From the NCBI GenBank assembly GCA_963664835.2, contig CAXXUG010000013.1, positions 248,001-312,000 of the forward strand: a DNA stretch of 64,000 bases. The letters run 5' to 3'. Both the position numbers and the translations under genes were made by a program. The stretch comes from G963664835 sp963664835. GTDB lineage: Bacteria; Chloroflexota; UBA6077; FW602-bin22; JBCLEL01. The notes under the pieces were generated by a model that saw only the letters and a list, made by a program, of their open reading frames with translations, had not been told where the DNA came from and made no database searches. Positions 26,949 to 36,288 of this stretch are shown one piece after another; within the stretch, counting starts at the first letter, position 1; every line of letters starts with the position of its first letter.

Positions 26949-27749
26949 TCAGCTCGTGAATCTGACCGGGATTGGGTCGACGTCACCTCTATCGGCTAGG
27001 TGCAAGGATGCGGACGGCAGGCCAGCCTTCCTCCAGCGATCGATCTGAGCGCGAGGAATGCCCTTTTCCGTACGAACGCCCGGCCCCAGCCGGCCTCCCT
27101 GCAACAAGCGCACCTCGCAGGACATTCTGACAACGTGGGCCATTCGATGCTCGGTGACGAGAATTGCGCCTCCCGACGCGCTGTACCGCTCCAGGGCAGA
27201 CGCCAGTTGCAGGCCGTGGTCGCGGTCGAGGCCGGCGAACGGGCAATCCAGGACGATCGTACTGGAACCCTGCGCCAGCGCCGACGCAAGGCCGACCAAT
27301 TTCTGTTCGCCGCCCGAAAGTCGGAAAGGGTGCCTGGATGCCAGGTGGCTGATGCCGACGCTCGCCAACGCCCGATCCACTGCCCGGACAATATCGTCCT
27401 CCGAGCCGGCTCGGTTGCGCAGAGCCATCGCCGCCTCTGCAAACACCGTATCGGCCAGCCCGCTGAGTGTCGCAGCCGGCCGCTCCGGCAGGAACCCTGT
27501 TTCGCCGGTCAACACGCCAGGACCCGCCGAATTCGATTTCTCGCTCAACCAGCCGGCCCAACCGTTTGTTTCGCACTCGTACAGTAGCGGCAACAGGCCG
27601 GCCGCCGCCAGGGCGAGCGTCGTCTTCCCCGATCCGCGGGGCCCGACAACCGCGAGGACTTCACCCTCGTTTAGCTCGATGTTGACATCCACAAGCGCCG
27701 GGTTGGCCGACCCCCGATAGGTGCATCTAAAGCCTTCCAATCTGATCAT
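26949..27749 (-). CDS. ECF transporter ATPase subunit A2 (catalytic Glu replaced)
   Basis: A 266-residue ABC ATPase from ATG 27749; the longer frame to 28424 is a shadow of the EcfT gene. Walker A is GPRGSGKTT (36-44) and the signature LSGGE (144-148) is intact. In Walker B the residue after the aspartate is Cys169 (LDCPFAGLD), where a glutamate activates water in most ABC ATPases. The Q-loop has PERP in place of Gln. His201 is present. So this subunit contributes signature but likely not hydrolysis; see the asymmetry finding. Confidence 0.9.
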   Translation of the reverse strand: MIRLEGFRCTYRGSANPALVDVNIELNEGEVLAVVGPRGSGKTTLALAAAGLLPLLYECETNGWAGWLSEKSNSAGPGVLTGETGFLPERPAATLSGLADTVFAEAAMALRNRAGSEDDIVRAVDRALASVGISHLASRHPFRLSGGEQKLVGLASALAQGSSTIVLDCPFAGLDRDHGLQLASALERYSASGGAILVTEHRMAHVVRMSCEVRLLQGGRLGPGVRTEKGIPRAQIDRWRKAGLPSASLHLADRGDVDPIPVRFTS

Positions 27750-27775
27750 CGTGGAGTCGCGATTCCTCCAGGCTT

Positions 27776-28522
27776 CTATAACAGGACGCGGGCCGCGACT
27801 CCCGCCAGGCCCAGAATCGCGGCCGGCGCCAGCACCAGTCTGGGCAGACTCGAGGCACGTCCATCGTCGGCCGGCTCGTCCAGGAAGCCCTTGATCACCA
27901 GTGTCACCGCGCGTTGCTCCGCCTCGATCAGCATGCTGGTGGCGAGCGGGCCCGCCAACGCGGTCAGGCCCAGGGCGCGGCCGGCGAGGCCGGATGGATG
28001 GTAACCCCGAGAGCGCTGCGCCAGGACTATCGTGTTTATCCGCCGGCTCAGGTCTCGCGCCAGGACCAAAGAGCCAACGATCATCAATCCCAGCCTTCTG
28101 CTGAATCCCCTGGTTCCGAAGGCGGTTGCCCAGGAAGCGTCCGGAACGCCGCTGATTGCCGTCAGGCCGGCCAACGCGAACGTCCAAATGCGCAGCGACT
28201 GCTCGAGCGCAAAGCGTAGACCTTCGAGCTTGATCGCAAATGATCCGATCAGGGGTGTGTCGTAGGGCGCGCCCGGATACAGGAGCGAGTGGATCACGAT
28301 AAGCGAAATGCTTATGGGGCCGGCCGCGAGGACCAGTCGCCGGAGCGTGGACATGACTCGCCGGTGCCGGAGCAGCAACGCGGCGCACACAACCAGGATC
28401 GCCACCTGCGAGAAGGGGAACCATCCGAAGAGCCCCCAGCCGGCGCCCAACAAGATCGCCGCGGCCGCAACCGTCGCGGAATCGCCCTCCGCCCTTTGTT
28501 CGTGTCGGCGAAGGCCCAACAA
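27776..28522 (-). CDS. ECF transporter transmembrane T subunit
   Basis: A 248-residue EcfT/CbiQ-type membrane protein with about six hydrophobic segments. The cytoplasmic coupling region includes LAQRSRGYHPSG and a second site near EQRAVTLVIKGF where an ARG-type coupling motif usually lies; the second is degenerate. It couples ATP hydrolysis by the two ATPases to the S-component. Start of the gene is 12 bases after the S-component stop. Confidence 0.82.
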   Translation of the reverse strand: MLGLRRHEQRAEGDSATVAAAAILLGAGWGLFGWFPFSQVAILVVCAALLLRHRRVMSTLRRLVLAAGPISISLIVIHSLLYPGAPYDTPLIGSFAIKLEGLRFALEQSLRIWTFALAGLTAISGVPDASWATAFGTRGFSRRLGLMIVGSLVLARDLSRRINTIVLAQRSRGYHPSGLAGRALGLTALAGPLATSMLIEAEQRAVTLVIKGFLDEPADDGRASSLPRLVLAPAAILGLAGVAARVLL

Positions 28523-28533
28523 GCGGGTTTCCT

Positions 28534-29109
28534 TTACTTATGGCCGGCGCCGATCAGACGATCAGGCAGCGCCCGAACGATCGCCCAGCCGGCCAGGAAC
28601 GTTATCGCCTTGTCTATTGGATCCGATACGAGCCCTTGTCCAAGCGTGGCCTGCAGAATATTCGCCCCGGTCTGGAGGAAGAAGGCGACCAACAGGTCGG
28701 TACCGCCGCCGGTGACTCCGCCAAACAACTGCGCCGCAATTGGCGCGGAGACCACCGCCGCAATGATGCCGGTAACGATTCCAGCCCCGACCGCTGTGTG
28801 GGGTCGGCGCATCCATCCGGCCCGCGCGGCATAACCGGCTGCCAGGCCTATCACAAAAGCGGTGATGCCGAACGGCAGAACATTGGGTCGCTGGAAAATT
28901 ACAGACCAGACAACATTCGTACCCAATCCGGCCAGAGCGGCTCCAAAGGGACCCAACAGGATACCGGCAATGACCGTGCCCAGCGAGTCGAAATAGAGCG
29001 GGAGTCTCAGTTGGGCTGCAATTTCCCCGCCGGCCATGTTCAGCACCACGCACACGGGTCCAACCGTCACTACGGCTATTTCCCGTCGCCTATGGATCAG
29101 AGAACTCAA
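28534..29109 (-). CDS. ECF transporter S component (substrate-binding membrane subunit)
   Basis: A 191-residue polytopic membrane protein. Features such as LPLYFDSLGTVIAGILLGPF followed by GLGTNVVW and LPFGITAFVIGLAAG are typical of S components. It would bind an unknown vitamin, metal or precursor and pass it to the EcfT/EcfA module directly downstream. No riboswitch motif for thiamine, riboflavin, biotin or cobalamin was recognised in the 29110-29225 leader, so the substrate is open. Confidence 0.78.
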   Translation of the reverse strand: MSSLIHRRREIAVVTVGPVCVVLNMAGGEIAAQLRLPLYFDSLGTVIAGILLGPFGAALAGLGTNVVWSVIFQRPNVLPFGITAFVIGLAAGYAARAGWMRRPHTAVGAGIVTGIIAAVVSAPIAAQLFGGVTGGGTDLLVAFFLQTGANILQATLGQGLVSDPIDKAITFLAGWAIVRALPDRLIGAGHK

Positions 29110-29225
29110 TCTGCGATGACTCCGGCTGCAATCTACGGCAGATTATACCCGCCGGCTCCTCTGCCGATTGGCGTACCCGTATGTATTGGCGTCGGGAATG
29201 GATGTGAATGGGTCCTGGCGCTCGC

Positions 29226-29828
29226 CTAAATGCGATTGACGGCTAGGAAAATCGCCAGGCCGGCCGCGAGCAGCGAGAAGGGATTCAGCAATATGCCGAA
29301 GATGCCACCCAAAATGCCCATGAGGACTGCTCCCGGCGCTGTCACCAGTACCACCGGATTGAACAGTACGGCCACGGCAACTCCCATTACGCCAAATGAG
29401 AGTAAAACGCAGCCGGCCGCGACGACCTTCAGACCGGTCGTCGAGCGCCGATTGGCCGCATTGGACACCGCACCGCCAATGATATAGCCGACCGCCGCCA
29501 TCACCATCAGGCCGAAGAACGGGATCATGCCGCGCAACACGCCGGCAACCAAGCCGCTCGCTACCGCGACTCCCACTCCCGTCAGGATGGCGGACTTGTA
29601 CTCTTCCCGGCCGGCCGTGAAAATCGGCGACGGCCGAACGTCGGCGCACGTTTCGCAGCGAGCGCCAACCGGCGTCATAATCATGCACTTGGGGCAGATA
29701 GGAGTTTCGCACCGGCCGCAACGCAGCGCGGTCTCAACCTCTGGATGCTCGGTACAACGTGTGACTATCGACCCAGAGCCGGGGAGCCCGCCTGACGTGG
29801 TGATAGGCGCCGGTGTTTCAGAAGACAA
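29226..29828 (-). CDS. B-box-type zinc finger membrane protein
   Basis: A 200-residue protein. The N-terminus carries a B-box-like zinc site: CTEHPEVETALRCGRCETPICPKCM followed by CETC, giving a Cys/His ligand series over residues ~23-62. Four to five hydrophobic segments follow (e.g. GYIIGGAVSNAA, VVAAGCVLLSFGVMGVAV). Such B-box/membrane proteins are common in Chloroflexota and actinobacteria; function is unknown, perhaps membrane stress sensing. It leads the leftward group but is separated from the S component by 116 bases. Confidence 0.78.
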   Translation of the reverse strand: MSSETPAPITTSGGLPGSGSIVTRCTEHPEVETALRCGRCETPICPKCMIMTPVGARCETCADVRPSPIFTAGREEYKSAILTGVGVAVASGLVAGVLRGMIPFFGLMVMAAVGYIIGGAVSNAANRRSTTGLKVVAAGCVLLSFGVMGVAVAVLFNPVVLVTAPGAVLMGILGGIFGILLNPFSLLAAGLAIFLAVNRI

Positions 29829-30014
29829 CGGGAGTTCCGCCTCGATATCCTGCTTGCAAAAACAAGGGGTTGGGGCTTGCCGTCCAACACTCCCTGTAGC
29901 GAGACCGCCGGCGGCCAGATTCCAACCTCTTCAATCTAGGATAAACTATAGCATGTGCGCGGATTTGGACTTGCCTTTCAACATTTGACATGACAACAGG
30001 AGTTCGCGATCCCG

Positions 30015-30707
30015 ATGGCCTCTGAGGGTCGCCCGCCGGCACAATCGGCCAGATTCCTTCGAGTCGACCTGCACTCCCACACCGATAGCTCCTACGACTG
30101 TGCCTCGAAGCCTGAGGACATAATAGCCGCTTGCTTGCGCCGAAACGTGAGTTGCCTTGCCGTCACCGACCACAGCGTGATCGGATTGGCCCACGAAGTC
30201 GCCGCCCAGGCGCCGTTCCCCGTCATCATCGGAGAGGAGATCTACACTTCCGAGGGGGAGATAATCGGCCTCTTCCTCGAGGAGGAGATTCCAGCCAAGC
30301 TCACGCCGGAGGAAACCGTCAACCGCATCAAGGCGCAGGGCGGCTTGGCGATCCCGCCCCATCCGTTCGACCGGCTGCGCGGATCCAAACTCCGGCCCCA
30401 GGCGTTGCTGCGATTGGCTAACCAGTTCGACGCGATTGAGGTGGACAACTCCCGGACCCATTTCGTCGCCGACCGGCTCAAGGCGGCGATCTTTGCACAG
30501 GCGCACGATCTGCCAACGACCGGCGGCAGCGATGCTCATCATCCATCCGAGTTGGGCACCAGCCTGACGATAATGCCCAGCTTCGACGGGCCGGTAGAGT
30601 TTATGGAGTCTTTGCGCCGCTCGCGGACCTCGGCCGGCTACTCCAGCTTCCTCGTGCACTTCCGCACGAAGTACACCAAGTACCGGAAGATTCTGGCCCG
30701 CTCCTGA
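30015..30707 (+). CDS. PHP-domain phosphoesterase
   Basis: A 230-residue PHP protein. The four family motifs are seen: DLHSHTDSSYDC near the N-terminus, VTDHS, the mid glutamate in GEEIYT, PPHPFD and late GGSDAHH. The metal-binding His/Asp set looks complete, predicting phosphoesterase activity such as on nucleoside 3',5'-bisphosphate or histidinol phosphate-type substrates. It is convergent with argS, with 7 bases between stops, and has no other partner nearby. Confidence 0.85.
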   Translation: MASEGRPPAQSARFLRVDLHSHTDSSYDCASKPEDIIAACLRRNVSCLAVTDHSVIGLAHEVAAQAPFPVIIGEEIYTSEGEIIGLFLEEEIPAKLTPEETVNRIKAQGGLAIPPHPFDRLRGSKLRPQALLRLANQFDAIEVDNSRTHFVADRLKAAIFAQAHDLPTTGGSDAHHPSELGTSLTIMPSFDGPVEFMESLRRSRTSAGYSSFLVHFRTKYTKYRKILARS

Positions 30708-30714
30708 GGTAGGA

Positions 30715-32373
30715 CTACATCTTGTCGGGCGCAGACATGCCCATCAGATGCAGGGTCCGCGCCAGCGTCACCTTAGCCGCCAAACACAGCGTTAGCCGGG
30801 CGGCGGTCAAATCCGAGTCGTCGCTGATGACCCGGCACTGTGTGTAGAAACCGTGGAACGCCGTCGCCAGTTCCTGCGCGTAGTGGGGAAGATGATGGGG
30901 TTCCAGATTGGTGGCGGCCAGCTCGATCACCTCAGGTAGGGCGAGTAGCTTCCTGGTGAGCTGAAGCTCCGACGGGTCGGTCAGCAGACTCAAATCTGCG
31001 TTTCCTGGATCCAACTTCAACCCGCCGGCGTTCCTCAGAATGCTCGAGATTCGGGCATGGGCGTATTGGACATAGTAAACCGGGTTCTCGTTCGACTGCG
31101 CCTTTGCAAGCTCGAGGTCAAACTCCATCTGGCTGCCTATCGAGCGTGACAGGAAGTAGAACCTGCAGGCGTCTGCGCCAACCTCGTCGATCACCTCGTC
31201 AAGGGTGACGAGGTCGCCGGTCCGCTTCGCCATTCGCACGATCTCGGTTCCACGGCGTAGCGTAATCATCTGGTGAACGACGATGTCCAGCCGGCCGGGA
31301 TCGATGTCGAGCGCCTTGAGAGCGGATTTCATCCGTTGCACGTGGCCCTGGTGATCGCCGCCCCAGATGTCTATCGCTCGTTCGAAACCTCGATTGACCA
31401 GCTTGTCGACGTGATAGGCGATGTCGGCGGCCAGGTATGTGGGCGTCCCGTTCGACCGGACCAGCACGTGGTCTTTGTCGTCGCCCAACCGGCTGGACGC
31501 GAACCAGCTCGCGCCCTCTCGTTGGGTGACGTACCCACGTCCATCCAATCGCTTGATGGTCGCTAGAACTTCACCGTTGTCGTAGAGACTCTGCTCCGAG
31601 AACCACCGGTCATACCCCACTCCCATGCGGGACAGAGTAGCCTTGATGGATTCGACCACCAACTCGAAGGCCTTGCCGCCAATCGCGGCTGTTGCCGTTT
31701 GCTCCGGTGTCGATAGATATCGGATGCCGTCGGTATCCACTACGCCTTGTGCGAGATCTTTCATGTAGGCGCCGCCGTATCCATCCGGCGGCACCTCAAC
31801 CGGCAAACCAAAGTGTTGGCAGTATCGCGCATAGGCGGTCCGGTTGAAGGCGTCCATCTGGTTGCCGGAGTCGTTCAGGTAGTACTCCCGCGTCACCCTG
31901 TAGCCAACGGCCTCCAACACGTTGGCGAGCGCCTCGCCTATCGAGGCCGCCCGTCCGGTTGCCGCGGTCAATGGACCTGTCGGATTCGCGCTGACGAACT
32001 CGACCAGCACCGAATCGCCGTCAACCAACTTTAGCTGTCCGTAGCTCTCGCCCTGGTCGACGATCTTCGTGATCTGCTGCCGGAGCCAATCTTCCGAGAC
32101 ATGGAAGTTGAGAAAGCCTGGAGGAGCCACCTCCACCCGCTGAATGCTGGCGTCCGGCCTCAGCCGATCTGCCAACTCCTTGGCCAGCACAATCGGAGGC
32201 TTGCGAGCCGAGCGGGCTAGTTTGAGGGCTAGGCTGCTGGCGTAATCACCGTTTTCTGGGTTTGCCGGCCGCTCGATCACCACGTCCTGGGCCGAGAAGG
32301 CGGGGATCGTCCCATCTTCCTGGGCCTCTCTGGCAGCGGCGGCCAACCAAGTACGAATCTGATTGCGCATCAT
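30715..32373 (-). CDS. argS: Arginyl-tRNA synthetase (HIGH motif replaced)
   Basis: A 552-residue class I synthetase charging tRNA-Arg. The N-terminal ARG_N domain, the VEFVSANPTGPL signature, ENPVYYVQYAHARI and the C-terminal DALR domain (ATAFHGFYTQCRV) are all present. The HIGH motif that should follow PTGPL (commonly HVGH) reads TAAT at residues 136-139, then GRAASIGEAL. The KMSKS counterpart is RMAKR, as is common in ArgRS. It is the only argS in the window and its frame is intact, so it is likely functional with a variant ATP site. Confidence 0.9.
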   Translation of the reverse strand: MMRNQIRTWLAAAAREAQEDGTIPAFSAQDVVIERPANPENGDYASSLALKLARSARKPPIVLAKELADRLRPDASIQRVEVAPPGFLNFHVSEDWLRQQITKIVDQGESYGQLKLVDGDSVLVEFVSANPTGPLTAATGRAASIGEALANVLEAVGYRVTREYYLNDSGNQMDAFNRTAYARYCQHFGLPVEVPPDGYGGAYMKDLAQGVVDTDGIRYLSTPEQTATAAIGGKAFELVVESIKATLSRMGVGYDRWFSEQSLYDNGEVLATIKRLDGRGYVTQREGASWFASSRLGDDKDHVLVRSNGTPTYLAADIAYHVDKLVNRGFERAIDIWGGDHQGHVQRMKSALKALDIDPGRLDIVVHQMITLRRGTEIVRMAKRTGDLVTLDEVIDEVGADACRFYFLSRSIGSQMEFDLELAKAQSNENPVYYVQYAHARISSILRNAGGLKLDPGNADLSLLTDPSELQLTRKLLALPEVIELAATNLEPHHLPHYAQELATAFHGFYTQCRVISDDSDLTAARLTLCLAAKVTLARTLHLMGMSAPDKM

Positions 32374-32502
32374 AGGGGTGTGACAGAGCCTCTCCGCCGA
32401 TTCACCGACCGAGAATCGCCTTATCTTCGAATGAATCGATCGCCAGGCGGCGCGAAAGGCACAATCCGCGTGTGCGCTTCCGGCCGCCGTCGGATCCTCG
32501 GC

Positions 32503-34509
32503 CTATTTTGGCATGTCCCTAAGTCGGTTGTAGATGTGACGTGGACTCCAGTCCTCGTTCAGGATGCCGAAGATCGCCGTCTCGTGATGATGATAGTCAA
32601 GGAACGTGCGGAAGTTCAGATTCCAGACGAATACCGCTCCCACCCACGTTCGCTGAGTTCGCATGCTCTGGATCGAGGTCACGAAGAACTCGGCCACCTG
32701 GCCTTCACTCAGGTGGGTCGTCCACTCATACCCTGCCGGCACCGGCGCCTGCGCCGACGCCCAGTGGAACTCAGTGATCCACATCTGACGGTTGTCGCCG
32801 TGGTTGAGCATTATCTGGTGCAGCTGGTCTATTCTCCTGAAATAGAAGCTGCCATGACCCTTGAACCCAGGAGTGTTGACTGTGTTGCGGTCAACCCAGT
32901 CTTCAGGGGCATTGTTATAGCCGCTAGCGTGAGAACCTACCGCGTCGGCGTACTGCTTGAATACGCCTCCCTGGTACTGGTACATCTGATTCAAGAAAAT
33001 CGCGTCGTCGATTCCAATGTTTGGGTCGTTCACGCCGGTAGGCGTCAGCGCGCCCGAGATCACGATCGCGTTCGGATCTGCCGCCTTGATCGCTTGGTAG
33101 GAAACCTTCAGCAACTCCACATAATCGCCGGCGCTTATGGCTCTACCTTCCCATTCCCGCTTCAAGTTCTGCTCGTTCCAAATCTCATAGGCCTTGACCC
33201 TGCCCTTGTAGCGGCTCGCCAACTTACCCAAGAAATTGGCAAAGTCGCCAAAGTTATTGGGCGGGCCCTCCACTCCGTGGTGTCCGGCTCGCGACCAAGA
33301 GGGAGCAGTCACCACACTGAACAAAAGATTCACGCCGTGGGCATCGGCATTGTTCACCATCTGGTCGATTGCGCCCCAACCTATGTTGCCTCGGGACCCT
33401 TCAACGTCTGCCCAGCGGATCTGTTGCTTCAGCCAGTTGAAACCCGCGCCCCTAACCAATCTCATTATCCTCGGCTGATCTGTGTGATACAGATGGGCTT
33501 GCATCCCGTATCGAAGACCAGACGTGGGGGCCGGCGGCTGAGAAGCGACCGGCGTCGCTGTTGGTTGAGGAGCAACCGGCGTCACCGCCGGCGGTTGCTC
33601 CTCAGGCTGTGGTGATGCCGGCGCAGTCTCGCCCTCTTTCTCGAAAGCGTCTTTCAGGTTAGTGTTGGGAAGCTGTCCAGGTCGCGCTACTCCATTCGGC
33701 TTCGTGTTGTCGTATTGCCTGTACAGCGCGCTCCCCCTAGCCTTCGCCGCCAGGTCGCCGGGGAGGTTCTGTCCAGTGATGATTGACTTTAGATAATCGC
33801 CAAGGAGTAACGCCTGCGTATGACCACTACTCTTGTCGTAGTGCATTATGCCGCGCTGGAACCGTAGATAGATGAAATTGCTATTGTTTGGATCGGAAGC
33901 CGGATGTGAGGTTACGGCTCCCCACATCTCCAGGTTGATCCCTGGCATCCAGCTTGGATTTCCCTCGCCCTCAGGGTACGCATCCTCAAACGTTACGGTG
34001 TTCAGGAACGCGTCGTAGAAGTTCACATTTTCGCCCCGCCAGACATTAGGGACGTTCTCTTTCATCCAGGCTAATAGCGCTACCTGATAGTTTGCAGAGC
34101 CGGGAGCCGGAGCAGTTCTTACCAGCGCAGGGTCAAATGTCGGGAACGTCGCGCCATTCGCCACGTTGTACTGTAGCAGTCCTTTATCCAGAATATTGAG
34201 CTGCCCCGGGCTGCCATCCGGCCTGATTTGGATGACTCGCCTCTGGAAGAACTGGACTTCGCTTCCTCTGAATCGGAACTTGCGTGAAGCCGGATAGCCA
34301 AAGGTTCGCACGCCGCCGCGCTTGATAAAGTAATCCCATATCGTGTCGTCAGCAATCCAATAACCGGTTTGAGGGAAGTACCGGTCACCGCTAATCGACG
34401 AAACGGCTTCGTTTGGAGCGGCTCCGACAAGCGCCGGGGACACCAAAAACGAAGCAATGACTACTAGCGAAAGCAAAATCCTGAGCGCTCTATGCTTGAT
34501 CAATCGCAC
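32503..34509 (-). CDS. Secreted clan GH-A glycosidase-like protein with N-terminal repeat
   Basis: A 668-residue exported protein from GTG 34509, chosen because GGAGG lies 7 bases before it (frame to 34524). A signal peptide (ILLSLVVIASFLVSPALVGAA) is followed by a ~270-residue part with a FPQTGYWI...GGVRTFGYPASRKF...VQFFQRRVIQ pattern seen in many Chloroflexota surface proteins. A Pro/Thr linker (~300-340) leads to a cellulase-type barrel: acid/base Glu in IWNEQNLKREW and nucleophile Glu in WITEFHWAS. It should cut a polysaccharide outside the cell. Confidence 0.83.
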   Translation of the reverse strand: MRLIKHRALRILLSLVVIASFLVSPALVGAAPNEAVSSISGDRYFPQTGYWIADDTIWDYFIKRGGVRTFGYPASRKFRFRGSEVQFFQRRVIQIRPDGSPGQLNILDKGLLQYNVANGATFPTFDPALVRTAPAPGSANYQVALLAWMKENVPNVWRGENVNFYDAFLNTVTFEDAYPEGEGNPSWMPGINLEMWGAVTSHPASDPNNSNFIYLRFQRGIMHYDKSSGHTQALLLGDYLKSIITGQNLPGDLAAKARGSALYRQYDNTKPNGVARPGQLPNTNLKDAFEKEGETAPASPQPEEQPPAVTPVAPQPTATPVASQPPAPTSGLRYGMQAHLYHTDQPRIMRLVRGAGFNWLKQQIRWADVEGSRGNIGWGAIDQMVNNADAHGVNLLFSVVTAPSWSRAGHHGVEGPPNNFGDFANFLGKLASRYKGRVKAYEIWNEQNLKREWEGRAISAGDYVELLKVSYQAIKAADPNAIVISGALTPTGVNDPNIGIDDAIFLNQMYQYQGGVFKQYADAVGSHASGYNNAPEDWVDRNTVNTPGFKGHGSFYFRRIDQLHQIMLNHGDNRQMWITEFHWASAQAPVPAGYEWTTHLSEGQVAEFFVTSIQSMRTQRTWVGAVFVWNLNFRTFLDYHHHETAIFGILNEDWSPRHIYNRLRDMPK

Positions 34510-34565
34510 TCCAATGCCTCCCATTGTTTACGTGTGAGTGAATCCGCAAATCATCGTTCCAAGCA

Positions 34566-36029
34566 TTACTTAGGCATCCTGGAAAGAGCCTCGTAGGAGA
34601 GTCTCGTGCTTCCATCGGGCCCGGTGATCGACCAATAATATTGCTCGTGCTCTTCAGTCCAATTTGGATCGGATATGTAGATGACGCTCATCATACCAAT
34701 CCACGGCGACCAGTTCTCTCGCGCCCAATTGAACGCCCGCACCAAGTAGTCGGCTTTTTCCTGCTCGCTTACGGCATGCCAACGGTATGGCGAGTCGGGC
34801 CTGTTGTCAACGGTCCAGCCAAATTCCAGCACCGCTATGCGGTTCTCGGCGGCGCCGTTCCGCACCATTATCTCCCTTATATCTTCCACGTGGCGAAATC
34901 CGTAGATCCGGCCCACTCCCGGCTCCCCATGATTGTACAACGGGTTCTCGGCAATCTCGTCCGGCGACATCTCCGGCGGCGCCTTGAATCCGGCTCCGTG
35001 GACCCCCAGCAGGTCGTAGTTGCCCTGTAGACCGCTAGCATACATCCTTTCTACGAACTCGGCATCAGGCATCGCGATCGCGCCGGATGCCGTCGTCGGC
35101 GCCAGGCCGGCGGTGATCACCAGCGCCGCTGGATCGGCGGCCTTTATCGCCCGGTATGCGATGGCCAGCATTTCGACGTAGGCCCCGGGATCAGGCGGCT
35201 GGTTTGCCCATTCCCGCGCCAGGTTGGGCTCGTTCCAGATCTGGTAGGCGTGGATCTTGCCCCTGTAACGCGTCGCCAGTGCTGATAGAAAATCAGCAAA
35301 GTCCTGAATATTGTCTGGTGGACCTATGCCCGGAAAAAGGTCGTCGGATCTTGCCCACACCGGCTGGTTGTCAACGCGCGCGATCAGCTTCAATTGGCGG
35401 GAATTGACAGCCTCGACCAGACGGTCCGGCTCGCCCCAACCCAGCTCTCCTTTCACGTGCGGTTCGATATATCTCCATTCGAAGCTCTGTTTCACCCATC
35501 GGAAACCCGCCCGCTTGGCCAGATCAAGGTCACGGTCTACGTGCGGACTTCCCCAGAGAAACACCTGGACAGCGTAGTCCGGACTGGTGACAACCGGCTT
35601 CCCGATCGGTTGTATCGTTGGAACGGCGACATTAGGTTGCACGGTCTCGGTAGCTGTGGGCTGTGCGGTTGGCGCCGGCTCCTCGGTATAGGTAGGTGCG
35701 GGTGTCGGTTCGACTGCTTCAGTCGGTACCGGCGTCGGTTCGGTCGGCTGGGTCGGGGCGACTGTCGGTTCGATCGTTTCGTTCGTTGGAGTAGCCGCGG
35801 CCGGCTCGCTTCTTGTCGGCTCGGGCGCCGAGGGCTCGGCGAGGGTGTTAGTGGGAGGCAGAGTGGGCACGACCTCCACCTCTATCGTTGTGGCCGTCGG
35901 CGCCGGCGCCTGTGTCACCTCGGCGCTTCTTGGAACCGGCGTCGCTCGCGGAGGTTCCGGCGCCTCGCACGCCAAACCGATCGCAAACACCGCCGCAATC
36001 CCGGCAACCAGCAGCACAGTAGACCGCAT
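34566..36029 (-). CDS. Clan GH-A glycosidase-like lipoprotein
   Basis: About 487 residues from ATG 36029 (MRSTVLLVAG), chosen because the signal peptide starts there; the frame extends to 36104. The lipobox is GLAC. A Pro/Thr linker with PT repeats (residues ~35-150) precedes a glycosidase barrel with acid/base Glu in IWNEPNLAREW and nucleophile Glu in AVLEFGWT, as in GH39/GH5-type enzymes. It is 56 bases upstream of a similar gene (32503-34509); the two barrels are clearly related, though they differ in the accessory parts. Confidence 0.82.
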   Translation of the reverse strand: MRSTVLLVAGIAAVFAIGLACEAPEPPRATPVPRSAEVTQAPAPTATTIEVEVVPTLPPTNTLAEPSAPEPTRSEPAAATPTNETIEPTVAPTQPTEPTPVPTEAVEPTPAPTYTEEPAPTAQPTATETVQPNVAVPTIQPIGKPVVTSPDYAVQVFLWGSPHVDRDLDLAKRAGFRWVKQSFEWRYIEPHVKGELGWGEPDRLVEAVNSRQLKLIARVDNQPVWARSDDLFPGIGPPDNIQDFADFLSALATRYRGKIHAYQIWNEPNLAREWANQPPDPGAYVEMLAIAYRAIKAADPAALVITAGLAPTTASGAIAMPDAEFVERMYASGLQGNYDLLGVHGAGFKAPPEMSPDEIAENPLYNHGEPGVGRIYGFRHVEDIREIMVRNGAAENRIAVLEFGWTVDNRPDSPYRWHAVSEQEKADYLVRAFNWARENWSPWIGMMSVIYISDPNWTEEHEQYYWSITGPDGSTRLSYEALSRMPK

Positions 36030-36258
36030 TCGACGGACGCGACGTGTTGCAGACGCGAGCGGGGCGGGGATAGTCAAGCTTCTCTCATTCACAGGGCAGA
36101 TCATTATATTGCCGACTAATCCGGACCGACAAAGGAATAACGTTGGAGTTTTTTGTTTCTTCGCTCTTCGAAATTCAGCACGTGCTCGCCTGTCTGGTAT
36201 CGAGAACGCCCCGGATTGACCGCTCTTCCGCGCAAGTAATGAGAGAACCTTTTCGATC

Positions 36259-36288
36259 TTGACAAGAAAGGGGAGTAGGTAATAGATT
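36259..36288 (+). promoter_or_regulatory. Candidate rRNA promoter
   Basis: TTGACA at 36259-36264 and TAGATT at 36283-36288 are 18 bases apart, matching sigma-70-type spacing. They lie ~225 bases before the 16S gene. The spacer 36030-36514 has no gene. It also holds a 9-1-9 palindrome at 36469-36487 (GGACATCCT, C, complement) just ahead of the mature 16S end, possibly an rRNA-processing hairpin. Confidence 0.5.

Noticed and set aside
27750..28424. Long N-terminal extension of the second ECF ATPase
   Set aside because: It overlaps the EcfT gene in another frame, and the ABC ATPase fold starts at ATG 27749.
29110..29225. Vitamin riboswitch ahead of the ECF S component
   Set aside because: None of the conserved thiamine, riboflavin, cobalamin or biotin-type elements could be recognised in this short leader.
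32380..33615. 411-residue open frame on the plus strand
   Set aside because: It is antisense to the secreted glycosidase, which has a signal peptide, linker and catalytic motifs. The frame has no recognisable motif.
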